Shown: positions 26,576-34,921, counted from the stretch's first letter. The stretch: 64,000 bases of DNA from Chloroflexota bacterium (GCA_021788625.1 JAJYKL010000009.1:1-64000), one strand, 5' to 3'. The notes: generated by a model from the sequence alone, not told the origin. A program made the numbers and translations.

Positions 26576-28840
26576 ATGATTGAAGCGACAACTGTTAAGG
26601 AATATACCTATCAGGAGCGGCTGGATGCGCTCCGTGCAACGAAGCAACAACACACGCTCGAGAAGCAACAGATACAGGGCTCGATGGATTTCGATGACTG
26701 GGCCATCATCTTGCCACCCCTCGAGCGACGCAAGATCGTCAAGACGGTGAGCGGTTCCGGTGTCGAGATGCAAGACGTACTGCTGGATGGCGTTGAGATC
26801 GTCAGCAATGATCCCAACGGCGGTTTCTATGGCCCCAAGGCATGCGGCGAGAACTTCCGCCGGCTGCTGGAGGCGCACCCGGTTTATATCGACCCGCTCA
26901 GCACGATTGCTGGCGCGTACATGGCGAACTTCTTCGCCTATCGCAAGGGCGGTATCCCGACCGGTATGCAGATGCCCGACTTTTTGGCCGATTACACAAC
27001 GTATCAGGGAGGCGCCCCGATCTTCGGTGCTCAACATTTCTGCCAGGATCTGCAGATTGGCCTGGATCTGGGTTGGGAAGGTTTATTGGAGAAAGTACGC
27101 CACTACCGTAACGTAAACGTGCCGGCTGCAACAGACCCTCACGAGCGCCAGCAAAAGGAAAGCATCTACGACGGATTTGAAGCGGTGATTCTGGGTATGC
27201 AGGATTGGATTGGGCGGACTGCCGAAGCCGCACGCCAGATGGCGCGTAAAGAAGCCAACCCGCAATTGCGCAAGAATCTCGAAGAGATGGCCGACATCAA
27301 TGAATGGCTGGTAACAGAGAAGCCGCGCACGTTCCGCGAAGCGGTGCAGTGGATCACCTGGTACCAGATGATCGCGCGCATGTACAACGGTTCGGGCTCA
27401 TTGGGCCGGCTGGACATGCTACTGCAGCCCTACTATGAACACGATATGGCAGCAGGCACCCTCACCGATGAAGAAGCGATGTTTCACATCGCCTGCTACT
27501 ATCTGTGCGAGACTGGTTACATCCAGATCGGCGGTCCCAATGCAAATGGACGGGACGTGACCAGCCCGGTGTCGTATCTGGTCCTGGAGGCAGCGCATCG
27601 CCTGCGTATCCCGGTGAACCTTGGAGTGTGCGTGGGCAGGGATGTACCCAGGCAGCTGGTACGGCGTGCCGTCGAAGTTCTCTGCACCGACAAGACCGGC
27701 GTTCCCAAGTTCCTGGGTATTGACAACACTTCGCAAGGGTTCGCCCGCAATGGATATCCCATCGAACTCGCCCGCACGCGTGCCTACTCCGGTTGTCACT
27801 GGTCGGCTATCCCAGGGCGCGAATATACGTTGAATGATGGTGCCAAAATCAACCTCGCTGCCGTCTTCGAGGTGGCGTTTAAGGAGATGATGGCTGAACC
27901 ATCCGTCAAACCAGGCACGGACGAACTGTGGAAGCGCTTCGAGACTCACTTGCGGCGCAGTGTGGAGTCGACCGCCAGAGGCTTTGATTTCCATATGACG
28001 CACATGATTGATGTCATGCCCGAGCTCGTCCTGGACCTGCTGTGTTACGGACCGATTGAGAAAGGCCTCGATGCTTCGCAAAAGGGTGGCGTCGAATATG
28101 TCAACTGGTGTGTCGACGGCTCAGCGTTAGCCACTGTGGCAGACTCCTTCGCCGCGCTAAAGATCCGGGTGGAGACGGAGCAGCGCATCAACTGGCGCGA
28201 TCTGGCCCATCACATGGAAACTGATTGGGCCGGCCCTGAAGGCGAGCGCGTGAGGTTGATGATGAGAGGAATCCCTCGCTATGGCAGCGGTGGATCCATC
28301 GCCGATGAATATGCCGTGCGTCTCTCCAACCTGTTCACTCAGGTGGTGAAGGAGAAACCCACTCCGGATGGCTTCAACATGATCCCGGGTCTCTTCTCGT
28401 GGGCGGCTCAGATCAGCATGGGCAAAGGCGTGGGAGCAACCCCGAACGGGCGGCACGCCGGTGCGGCAATTTCGCATGGTTGCAACCCGGACCCAGGCTT
28501 CCGCAAAGATGGCGCCCCCACCGCACTGGCAGTCGCCGTAGCTAGCGTTCAGTCAGGTTACGGCAACTCCGCTCCGATGCAAATGGACCTGGACCCCATG
28601 CTTTCAGATGACCGCCACGGCATCGACATGGTCACCAGTCTCATCCAATCGCACTTCGCAATGGGGGGCACGCAAATCAATCTGAACGTACTCGACAAGG
28701 AAAAGGTATTGGAAGCCAACCAGGACCCTGCTAAATATCCCGACCTGATCGTGCGCGTCACTGGGTTCAGCGCCTACTTTGCCAGCCTCTCGCCGGAATT
28801 CCGTCAGATCGTTGTCGACCGGATCGTCGCTGGAGGATAG
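26576..28840 (+). CDS. Glycyl radical enzyme (PFL/dehydratase superfamily), substrate unknown
   Basis: The 754-residue protein is a complete glycyl radical enzyme. The radical Gly lies in VRVTGFSAYFASLSPEFRQ near the C-terminus (about G730), and the thiyl Cys lies in YSGCHWSAIPGREYTLND (about C407). IQIGGPNANGRDVTSPVSYLVLEA is typical of the barrel. The Gly-Cys-His-Trp motif lacks the Glu two residues after Cys that choline lyase, glycerol dehydratase and hydroxyproline dehydratase use, and it is not the Cys-Cys of pyruvate formate-lyase. GGAGG lies about 9 bases before the ATG. No activating radical-SAM enzyme is adjacent or elsewhere in the window. Such enzymes imply anaerobic or microaerobic growth. 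Confidence 0.88.
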   Translation: MIEATTVKEYTYQERLDALRATKQQHTLEKQQIQGSMDFDDWAIILPPLERRKIVKTVSGSGVEMQDVLLDGVEIVSNDPNGGFYGPKACGENFRRLLEAHPVYIDPLSTIAGAYMANFFAYRKGGIPTGMQMPDFLADYTTYQGGAPIFGAQHFCQDLQIGLDLGWEGLLEKVRHYRNVNVPAATDPHERQQKESIYDGFEAVILGMQDWIGRTAEAARQMARKEANPQLRKNLEEMADINEWLVTEKPRTFREAVQWITWYQMIARMYNGSGSLGRLDMLLQPYYEHDMAAGTLTDEEAMFHIACYYLCETGYIQIGGPNANGRDVTSPVSYLVLEAAHRLRIPVNLGVCVGRDVPRQLVRRAVEVLCTDKTGVPKFLGIDNTSQGFARNGYPIELARTRAYSGCHWSAIPGREYTLNDGAKINLAAVFEVAFKEMMAEPSVKPGTDELWKRFETHLRRSVESTARGFDFHMTHMIDVMPELVLDLLCYGPIEKGLDASQKGGVEYVNWCVDGSALATVADSFAALKIRVETEQRINWRDLAHHMETDWAGPEGERVRLMMRGIPRYGSGGSIADEYAVRLSNLFTQVVKEKPTPDGFNMIPGLFSWAAQISMGKGVGATPNGRHAGAAISHGCNPDPGFRKDGAPTALAVAVASVQSGYGNSAPMQMDLDPMLSDDRHGIDMVTSLIQSHFAMGGTQINLNVLDKEKVLEANQDPAKYPDLIVRVTGFSAYFASLSPEFRQIVVDRIVAGG

Positions 28841-28877
28841 CGACTGGAGCTTGTAGATCGGAGATTGACTGACCTCG

Positions 28878-28933
28878 CCACGGATTACATGGGTTAATGA
28901 GAGCCTGGCGTATCTTATCGATGTAATCCGTGG
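28878..28933. terminator. Inverted repeat CCACGGATTACAT between convergent genes
   Basis: Left arm CCACGGATTACAT (28878-28890) and right arm ATGTAATCCGTGG (28921-28933) are perfect 13-bp complements around a 30-base loop. They lie between the convergent glycyl radical enzyme and darA genes. This could be a bidirectional terminator or an extragenic palindrome. No T tract follows. Confidence 0.5.
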
Positions 28934-28985
28934 TAGTCAGTGATGCAAGCAGTACTCTTTAAATACAATACTCTTATCTCGTTCT

Positions 28986-29306
28986 TTAGTAGCGTTCAAA
29001 GCGCTCAACATCAAGGACGAAGACGGTTGCACCTCCAACCTCGACATGCAGCGTTTGGGCCACCTCACCGCTGGGCTGCTCTGTTGGGATGCTGAGGGTC
29101 GACTTTCGATGACGTCCTGACTTCTGGAGAGTCGTTATGACCTCTCCAACCCGCTCGTCTTCCACGCCTAGCAGCAAGGTCACATTTTCACGACGCAGTA
29201 ATCCGCCAGTCGTTGCAATGCGCGTTACTCGATGACCCGCATCAACCAGTGCGTTGGTAATAGTCGAGACGTCCTCCGCCTGGACAATCGCCATCACCAT
29301 CTTCAT
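28986..29306 (-). CDS. darA: DarA-type PII-like protein (cyclic di-AMP receptor family)
   Basis: The 106-residue protein matches the YaaQ/DarA family, which binds cyclic di-AMP in Firmicutes. Its beginning, MKMVMAIVQAEDVSTITNAL, and the following GHRVTRIATTGGLLRRENVTLLLGVEDERV are close to the family consensus. The ATG at 29306 is preceded by AGGAGG with an 8-base spacer; the ORF-track start six codons earlier overlaps this site. It is a monocistronic gene, convergent with the glycyl radical enzyme. No diadenylate cyclase is in the window, so ligand binding is inferred from the family. Confidence 0.87.
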   Translation of the reverse strand: MKMVMAIVQAEDVSTITNALVDAGHRVTRIATTGGLLRRENVTLLLGVEDERVGEVITTLQKSGRHRKSTLSIPTEQPSGEVAQTLHVEVGGATVFVLDVERFERY

Positions 29307-29699
29307 TTCATCAACCTCCTGCAAGCGTTATACCCTGGTGAGCCAATCCAGAGCTTTCGGAACCCTTGATGCGTCGTTCAGCCTGCACGACACTTTTTAT
29401 CAGCTCGATCCCCAATTGGGTTTGGTTTGATACCCTCATAACAGGAATCGGACATGCAGGCGTGCCGGGTAGGATCTCGACGTGCATTAATCAACACATT
29501 ACACCAGACATCTCTTTCTGGCGCAACTGAATTTACGTGCTATGAACGTACCGGTTTCTTCAGCACATCGTGCAGAGCTGCATTACATGGCTAACCTGCA
29601 ATGCATGATACTCAAAGTTTAGTCAACTTTCAGCGTAGGCTCAGCCAGATCAGCTAATCTGTGAAGTGGCGCGTTGGCTTGCCTGATACGACTTTCGTT
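29307..29699. other. Intergenic region upstream of darA
   Basis: Divergent spacer that should contain the darA promoter on the minus strand and a promoter for the next plus-strand gene. I see no confident element and no gene. Confidence 0.35.
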
Positions 29700-30089
29700 A
29701 TGAACCAAAACCGGAGTCGAACCACTGAGTGGATATCTATTTTATTCACAGTTGCCCTGTGCATGGTCACGGGGCTTTCCCTATTCATACCTAAGGAAAA
29801 AGTAATTGTGGTCACCGAACCTTCCAGGTGGGGTGTATCGGTCCCCGTACAGATTACACTCACTCCCATACATGGGACAATCTCCAATATCGCTGTTGCA
29901 GATGCCGAAGACCACTCGGTAGCTACGGAGCAGGTAACAACTTCCTTACGCGTCCTCAAATACAAAGGCAGCGTGATCAACACCATAGTCCTGGCAGGCA
30001 TTACGGTCATTTGTCTGGCTATACTCGCCACTGGCATTCCGGGTGTCCTGGCAGCTTTATGGAATACCAGTCACCAGGGACCGGTTTAA
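29700..30089 (+). CDS. Hypothetical protein with two membrane helices
   Basis: From the ATG at 29700 the product is 129 residues. It has a membrane helix at about 13-29 (ILFTVALCMVTGLSLFI), a beta-type outer domain (about 30-90), and a second helix near the C-terminus (IVLAGITVICLAILATG). The ORF track begins at an upstream GTG. No ribosome-binding site is obvious and an overlapping antisense frame exists, so this is only moderately certain. It precedes the histidine kinase by about 105 bases and could be an accessory membrane protein, but there is no direct evidence. Confidence 0.5.
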   Translation: MNQNRSRTTEWISILFTVALCMVTGLSLFIPKEKVIVVTEPSRWGVSVPVQITLTPIHGTISNIAVADAEDHSVATEQVTTSLRVLKYKGSVINTIVLAGITVICLAILATGIPGVLAALWNTSHQGPV

Positions 30090-30194
30090 ACCAGCATTGT
30101 TATACAATCGATTCACCCGGCGCTAACTCAGCCAGGTGAGATGAACTGAGCATCCAAGAACAGCTGGCGGTCGGATGGACAGGGGAGCACATCG

Positions 30195-31829
30195 GTGATC
30201 GGGCAGTTCGACATTCGTAGAAAAATAATTCACCCACTTTTTGGGCTAACAGCACGCGCTGATGGCTCGGGTTCATCCGCGTGGGTGCAATCCCTTGTGA
30301 TTGGGGTGTGGCTGTTATCGATGCTGGCTGTTTTGATCTTGGTGCCCCTAACAGGTCATAGTGCATTTTTATTGGTATGGCCAGCCACGATGTTGATCAC
30401 CTGGCGCAGTGGCATCAAGGTGGGTATGTTACTGGGCATCATATCCATCGGTCTATTCAGTTTCCTCGCAGCTTCATTCACTGGTCTGGCTCAATTACAC
30501 GGCTTCATGATCGCTGGGAGTGTCTACCTGGTATTTATTGTGATGGTCTCCCTGATCCGTAGCTCTCAGCTCCAATGGCAGCGCGCACTCCAGCGGAGCG
30601 AAGCACGCGAACACCTGCTACAGGAACTGACCGCTGCGTTTTCAAAGGCAACCACGCCGCATCAGGTGGCGCAAGTCATCGTGGATCAGGCAATTGGTGC
30701 CCTGGGTGGAAATAGTGGCTCGGTCACGCGATTCGCCTCGGGCGGAAAGTCGCTCGAATTACTGGCTGGTCTTAATATAAAGGAAGGTTTGAAGGATAAG
30801 CCTTGCGTTGTCCGGTCGGATTCAGCGGATCCCATCAGCGATGTGGTGCGCCTGGGGAAACCGCTCTGGATCGAAAGCAGTGAGGAGTATGCAGAACACT
30901 ACCCACCATCTGAGCAAGGGATCACCCACTTTGCCTCAGAAGGTGCACTGGCTGGCCTGCCACTCATCTCGGGCGAGCAGATCATTGGCGCACTGACCAT
31001 CGGCTTCCCCGCGTCGCGCCACCTGACGTTACGAGAGCGCACCTTTCTACTTCGCATGGCGGATTTGTGTGCCCAGGCATTGGAGCGCGCACGTCTGTAT
31101 GAAGACGAGCAGCAGGCACACCAGCAGGCAGAGCAGGCGAATCAGCTCAAAACGAAATTCCTGGGCATGGTCTCGCACGAACTGCGCACACCCCTGGCCA
31201 GCATCAAAGGCTTCTCCAGCACATTGCTGGCCGACGACGTGACGTGGGAGCCTGAGCAACAACGTGATTTCATCGCCACCATCGACGAGGAGTCCAACAA
31301 ACTGACAGAACTGGTGGATCAGTTACTCGACCTGTCGCGCCTGCAGGCTGGGACGTTGCCAATCCATCCACAACCGCAGTCGCTGGAAAGGTTGTTCGAT
31401 TATGTCCGTTCACAGCTACAGATGCTGGCGTGTGACCATCAGTTGGTGTTCGACATACCGGCAGACTTGCCACCCGTACAGGTTGATACGCGACGTATCG
31501 CCCAGGTTCTAACAAACCTGGTGGAGAATGCTGCCAAGTTCGCCCCGACCGGCACCCACATCACTGTGGCAGCACGCCACTACGAGGGTGGCCGGGAAGT
31601 GTGTATGTCAGTAGCCGATGAAGGGCCTGGCATTCCAGCCGAGGCGCGGAACTACGTTTTTGAACTATTCCATCAGATTGACATGCCTAATCGTAGTACG
31701 CTGCGCGGTGCCGGGCTGGGGTTGGCAATTTGTAAAGGCATTGTCGAAGCACACGAAGGCCACATCTGGGTGCAGGAGCATTCCGGTCCTGGCGCCACCG
31801 TCTCGTTCACCGTCCCCACTGCGTTATGA
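30195..31829 (+). CDS. Sensor histidine kinase with GAF domain (orphan)
   Basis: The 544-residue protein has four membrane helices (about 33-120, resembling the KdpD-like membrane domain) and a GAF domain (about 140-300). The kinase core has the H-box MVSHELRTPLASIKGF (His about 328), the N-box LTNLVENAAKF and the G-boxes VADEGPGIP and GAGLGLAICKGIVE. It would autophosphorylate and pass the phosphate to a response regulator, but none lies within 15 kb on either side, so it is an orphan. A TTATACAATC sequence about 90 bases upstream is a promoter candidate. No clear Shine-Dalgarno precedes the start. Confidence 0.9.
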   Translation: MIGQFDIRRKIIHPLFGLTARADGSGSSAWVQSLVIGVWLLSMLAVLILVPLTGHSAFLLVWPATMLITWRSGIKVGMLLGIISIGLFSFLAASFTGLAQLHGFMIAGSVYLVFIVMVSLIRSSQLQWQRALQRSEAREHLLQELTAAFSKATTPHQVAQVIVDQAIGALGGNSGSVTRFASGGKSLELLAGLNIKEGLKDKPCVVRSDSADPISDVVRLGKPLWIESSEEYAEHYPPSEQGITHFASEGALAGLPLISGEQIIGALTIGFPASRHLTLRERTFLLRMADLCAQALERARLYEDEQQAHQQAEQANQLKTKFLGMVSHELRTPLASIKGFSSTLLADDVTWEPEQQRDFIATIDEESNKLTELVDQLLDLSRLQAGTLPIHPQPQSLERLFDYVRSQLQMLACDHQLVFDIPADLPPVQVDTRRIAQVLTNLVENAAKFAPTGTHITVAARHYEGGREVCMSVADEGPGIPAEARNYVFELFHQIDMPNRSTLRGAGLGLAICKGIVEAHEGHIWVQEHSGPGATVSFTVPTAL

Positions 31830-31870
31830 ACAGGTGACCTGCCAATCCAGGCCACAATGATTTCGTTCAA

Positions 31871-32542
31871 CTATTTTCCGTAGCGATCAAGAAATGCCTG
31901 GCGGCTCATCCAGATTTCCGTGCGGTGCAGTGCGAGAAGGCGGCGCTGTTGCAGGCTGGCTGCATTAAATGCCCACATGAGTGCCCAGGAGTAAACGTTT
32001 TCCCATGACACGCCAAATCGTCCAAGCGGGCCGCGGTGAGGTGAGAAGTATTCGAAACCCAGTCGTCTGAATAGCTTCTCGCCGCCGCTATGCTGACTTG
32101 AAAAGACGAGTACGGTCGTGCCACTCACCGCCCGCACATCGCACAATTCTTTATGCTGCTGGATGTAGCATGCGATGCTACGGAACGAGCCCACCACCAG
32201 GCGGGTCATGTTCACTGCCCACACCAGGTCGGGACCGGTAATGGGTATGGGTGGTATTCGTTCGTTCCAAAAGTGCAGCTCGATGACAGGCATACCTGGT
32301 TGAATCGTTTGCTCTGGCAGCTCAATGCGATGCAAACACTGCATCAGACGTAGACGGAAGATACAGTCCGGCTCGTTGGTGAATTCGAATACTCCATACG
32401 CACGGCGCAATAGATAGTCCAAACCACGGATTAGTGCACGCAGCACCTGCGCCATACCGCCGTTCGTATGCAAATCTTCCCGCGGTGGAATACTGTGCTG
32501 CCGTTCTTCGGTAATGGCGCCACCGGCTTCCCATAGCGGCAT
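31871..32542 (-). CDS. Conserved hypothetical protein, possibly YkoP-like
   Basis: The 223-residue protein has no signal peptide or membrane helix. A middle block VIELHFWNERIPPIP and a later block TTVLVFSSQHSGGEKLFRRLGFEYF recall the YkoP-type domain found next to polysaccharide deacetylases and glycosyltransferases; this is a weak resemblance. The chosen ATG at 32542 lies two bases after the stop of the transporter gene, so the two are one operon; the ORF-track start inside that gene is unlikely. No function is assigned. Confidence 0.55.
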   Translation of the reverse strand: MPLWEAGGAITEERQHSIPPREDLHTNGGMAQVLRALIRGLDYLLRRAYGVFEFTNEPDCIFRLRLMQCLHRIELPEQTIQPGMPVIELHFWNERIPPIPITGPDLVWAVNMTRLVVGSFRSIACYIQQHKELCDVRAVSGTTVLVFSSQHSGGEKLFRRLGFEYFSPHRGPLGRFGVSWENVYSWALMWAFNAASLQQRRLLALHRTEIWMSRQAFLDRYGK

Positions 32543-32544
32543 GA

Positions 32545-32928
32545 TCAATGCCCCATCATTAACGCCACGCCGACGGCTACGAACAGCGACCCAATCCACT
32601 GCGCTGACGTGATGGGCTCATGAAACAACCACGCGGCGGCAAGAATTTGCACGCCAAAGATACCCAGACCAGTTGTCACTGTAAAGGCAACGTTCAGCGG
32701 GATGAACCGCAACAGCGCAGTGAGGGTCAGTACAGTAATGAGTCCGGCGACGTTGCCGATGATCTGCCAGAAAAGGAACAGGCGCCAGTTGGCGCTATCG
32801 GCCGAGACCTTGAAGCTGGCATTGGAGATAACTGTAAACAGCACATTCAAACCAACGAGGGCGGTAATCGCGAAACTGCTGCCGCCCGTACGAAACCATT
32901 CGTTCAGCCACACCCTGACCTGTGTCAT
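32545..32928 (-). CDS. Small EamA/SMR-type membrane transporter
   Basis: The 127-residue protein has four predicted helices: ITALVGLNVLFTVISNASFK, FLFWQIIGNVAGLITVLTLTALL, PLNVAFTVTTGLGIFGVQILAAAWLF and WIGSLFVAVGVALMMGH. This size and arrangement match half-size drug/metabolite transporters, which work as dimers. AGGAGAG precedes the ATG by about 5 bases. The substrate is unknown; the usual membrane Glu of EmrE in helix 1 is not visible. Translated upstream of the hypothetical gene in a two-gene operon. Confidence 0.75.
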   Translation of the reverse strand: MTQVRVWLNEWFRTGGSSFAITALVGLNVLFTVISNASFKVSADSANWRLFLFWQIIGNVAGLITVLTLTALLRFIPLNVAFTVTTGLGIFGVQILAAAWLFHEPITSAQWIGSLFVAVGVALMMGH

Positions 32929-33057
32929 GTCTCTCCTGTCGTGTGCCTGATCGGAACCAGATTAACGGGATTTTTAACCGCAGATTCACATAGAACCGAT
33001 CCCACGTATCCTTACTCTATATTTCATTTCATTATTCATTGCCCCATAGTATTAGTT

Positions 33058-34182
33058 TCAGAATACCGTAACCAGGTCTTGCGCCAGCCCTGTTTCGGCT
33101 GCGCGGTAAGCCGACTCGATGATGTCGATCACATGGCGAGCATGCTCAGCCGTCACGGGCGTGGGTTTTCCGTCGCGGATCCAATCTACGAGCTGCATTA
33201 CATCTTCAAACACGTGTTGCTCGCCAAGAATGCGATGCACTCCCGTGACATGAGGAAGCGTCCACGACAGGCTGCTTCCACCCGGCGACTGATCTGCCAC
33301 CTCTTTGCCTGGATAGTCAAACGGGTGGCCGTTCAGGTTCAGGTTCTGGATCGCGCCGTGTGTACCATAGTAATCCACACCGTTGTTCACACGACCGGCT
33401 GGTGTACCGTAGACGAAGGCAAAAAGCTTCTCTCCAAAGTCCAACAACATCAGCGTGCTGTCGTCTGCGTCCGTGGGGATCATTCTCCCGCGGAACTCGC
33501 GCTCGCGGATGCGAGTGCCGGAAAGCGCTGTGACACGCCGCGCTGGGCCCATTACGGAGGTGAGTGCATGGAGCACGTAAACCGTCATGTCGTAGAGTGG
33601 CCCACCACCTGGTTTGTGGAAGTACCACGATGGATCTACACTGCTCAACACATCTTCACCCTGGCGAAACACTTCGGCTTCATGGTAGGTGCCGAACGCG
33701 GCTCCGCAGACAGCCCAGCATAACGTGCCGATTGCTCCTTCGCCAATCAGCTTTTTAATCTGTTGCACGTGAGGGCGTAAAACCTCTCCGGGTGATGCCA
33801 CGATTCTCAAGCCTTTCGCCCGCGCCAGATCGATCAGTTCTGTGGCTTCGGCGACTGTGGTGGTCATCGTCTTGTTAAAGTGAATGTGTTTACCCGCCTC
33901 GAGTGCCTGCCGGCCTTGTTCAAAATGCAGACCGATAGGCGTGCAGAGGCTGACGGCATCCACCTCTCCCTGGCTCAGGAGCGCCTCGTAAGATGTGAAT
34001 GAACGCGTCACACCAAACCGTGCCGCCGCGGCTTCAGCACGTCCGGGAACTGGGTCGCATATGGCTTGTAGACGCACACGTTCCTGGAGGTCAGGTTGTG
34101 ATAGATGCGGCAGGATGCCGCGTTGGGCGATGGCGCCTGCTCCAACCACGCCCATACGAATGAAGGTTCGAGAGCTGGTCAT
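33058..34182 (-). CDS. Gfo/Idh/MocA-family NAD(P)-dependent oxidoreductase
   Basis: The 374-residue protein starts with the Rossmann motif MGVVGAGAIAQRGILPHL, followed by AVSLCTPIGLHFEQGRQALEAGKHIHFNKTMTTT and a C-terminal Gfo/Idh domain (PGGGPLYDMTVYVLHALTSVMGP). The conserved EKP motif of the family reads NKT here: the lysine is kept, the others are changed. The ATG at 34182 fits the family; the ORF-track start is 42 codons too early. It would oxidise or reduce a sugar or inositol-like substrate, which cannot be deduced. It stands alone, divergent from the aro cluster. Confidence 0.87.
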   Translation of the reverse strand: MTSSRTFIRMGVVGAGAIAQRGILPHLSQPDLQERVRLQAICDPVPGRAEAAAARFGVTRSFTSYEALLSQGEVDAVSLCTPIGLHFEQGRQALEAGKHIHFNKTMTTTVAEATELIDLARAKGLRIVASPGEVLRPHVQQIKKLIGEGAIGTLCWAVCGAAFGTYHEAEVFRQGEDVLSSVDPSWYFHKPGGGPLYDMTVYVLHALTSVMGPARRVTALSGTRIREREFRGRMIPTDADDSTLMLLDFGEKLFAFVYGTPAGRVNNGVDYYGTHGAIQNLNLNGHPFDYPGKEVADQSPGGSSLSWTLPHVTGVHRILGEQHVFEDVMQLVDWIRDGKPTPVTAEHARHVIDIIESAYRAAETGLAQDLVTVF

Positions 34183-34399
34183 GGCCAAGATTGTACGACG
34201 ACCTACCACATCCCTATGGGTTATCGTATAGTCCACGAGGGGACGACATCGGCATTGCCGAATAGTTCGCACAATACCGTTCCATCGGTGCCATGAGAAG
34301 GACCACACTTAAACAAGCGCCTGTTCATCGCCTGTTCATCCACAGGTTATGTGCTCATGACCGCCAACCATAACGGGAGAATGGGCCGATATCAGATGT

Positions 34400-34662
34400 G
34401 ATATGGGCTCTCACCATCAAGACCTTCGAGATTGACATAGTGATGACCGGTGCGCGGCCCGCCGCTGAGGTGGTCCGCCACGTGCAGGTGTGTTTCGACT
34501 GCAAGCAGGTGCGCGGCATCATGGCGGCGGGGGTGGTACCAACGAGTGGCTGCGGGGGGCGTACCTGTCGGGAGCCGGGCTGATGCTGTGGCAGGAGGAA
34601 CGGGGCGAAGAAAGGCGAAGTGACCACCGCCCCCCAGTTACTGGAAGCTCTTGATATTTGAC
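34400..34662 (+). other. GC-rich non-coding or degraded segment upstream of aro leader
   Basis: This stretch between the oxidoreductase and the aro promoter has runs such as GGCGGCGGGGGTGG that stand out from neighbours. Frames read like broken protein (VRHVQVCFDCKQVRGIMAAG, then a shift), with no intact gene on either strand. It may be a decayed mobile-element piece. I could not match it to the IS fragments at 1.7 or 21.5 kb. Confidence 0.35.
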
Positions 34663-34691
34663 TTGACAGTGGAGTATGTTTCGAGTAGCAT
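34663..34691 (+). promoter_or_regulatory. Promoter of the aro operon leader
   Basis: A perfect -35 TTGACA (34663-34668) and -10 TAGCAT (34686-34691) are separated by 17 bases. Transcription should start at about 34698, placing the leader-peptide ATG (34705) only about seven bases into the RNA. It is the best promoter match in the window. Confidence 0.75.
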
Positions 34692-34704
34692 GTGTGCCAT
34701 TCAA

Positions 34705-34815
34705 ATGGCTTGCGCACGATCGTATTTCGGCTATTTTGGCTACTATGGCTACTTTACCTGGCGTAAAGGGAGCTTACTCTCACGCAAGCCCAGCTCAGAG
34801 GAAATACCAGAATAG
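34705..34815 (+). CDS. Aromatic-rich leader peptide of the aro operon
   Basis: The 36-codon frame starts MACARS and then runs YFGYFGYYGYFTW: five Tyr, three Phe and one Trp in 13 residues. It then reads RKGSLLSRKPSSEEIPE and stops. This is how leader peptides of ribosome-mediated attenuators look, where scarcity of charged tRNA stalls the ribosome. Its start region GGCTTGCG (34707-34714) is perfectly complementary to CGCAAGCC (34783-34790) at the other side of the aromatic run. That second segment can also pair, with bulges, to the left arm of the terminator below, which gives an alternative antiterminator. There is no Shine-Dalgarno; an in-frame ATG at 34690 overlaps the -10 and is unlikely to be transcribed. 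Confidence 0.8.
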   Translation: MACARSYFGYFGYYGYFTWRKGSLLSRKPSSEEIPE

Positions 34816-34833
34816 CTGAGAAAAGAAAACATT

Positions 34834-34871
34834 GAGGGCGCGGAGTGGTAAGCTCCGCGCCCTCTTTTTTT
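34834..34871 (+). terminator. Transcription attenuator terminator upstream of aroH
   Basis: The stem GAGGGCGCGGAG (34834-34845) / CTCCGCGCCCTC (34853-34864) with loop TGGTAAG is a perfect 12-bp GC-rich hairpin. It is followed by seven T (34865-34871) and then aroH at 34922. It lies 19 bases after the leader-peptide stop. No other gene precedes it on this transcript, so a constitutive terminator here would make no sense; control by the leader peptide is the natural reading. Confidence 0.9.
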
Positions 34872-34921
34872 GTTTTCCAGACTTTATGCATATAACACAA
34901 GACCAAGGAGGCACGGTAATC

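Noticed and set aside
27419-28081. 220-codon minus-strand ORF within the glycyl radical enzyme
   Set aside because: Antisense shadow of a gene with unambiguous motifs.
24534-28840. Bacterial microcompartment operon built on the glycyl radical enzyme and aldehyde dehydrogenase
   Set aside because: No shell-protein gene, no activase and no encapsulation peptide were seen in the window.
29654-30037. Minus-strand ORF opposite the small membrane protein
   Set aside because: The plus-strand frame has regular membrane helices; the antisense frame has no such features.
34355-34717. 120-codon minus-strand ORF across the aro promoter region
   Set aside because: Runs through the promoter and the GC-rich segment; no motif and no ribosome-binding site.
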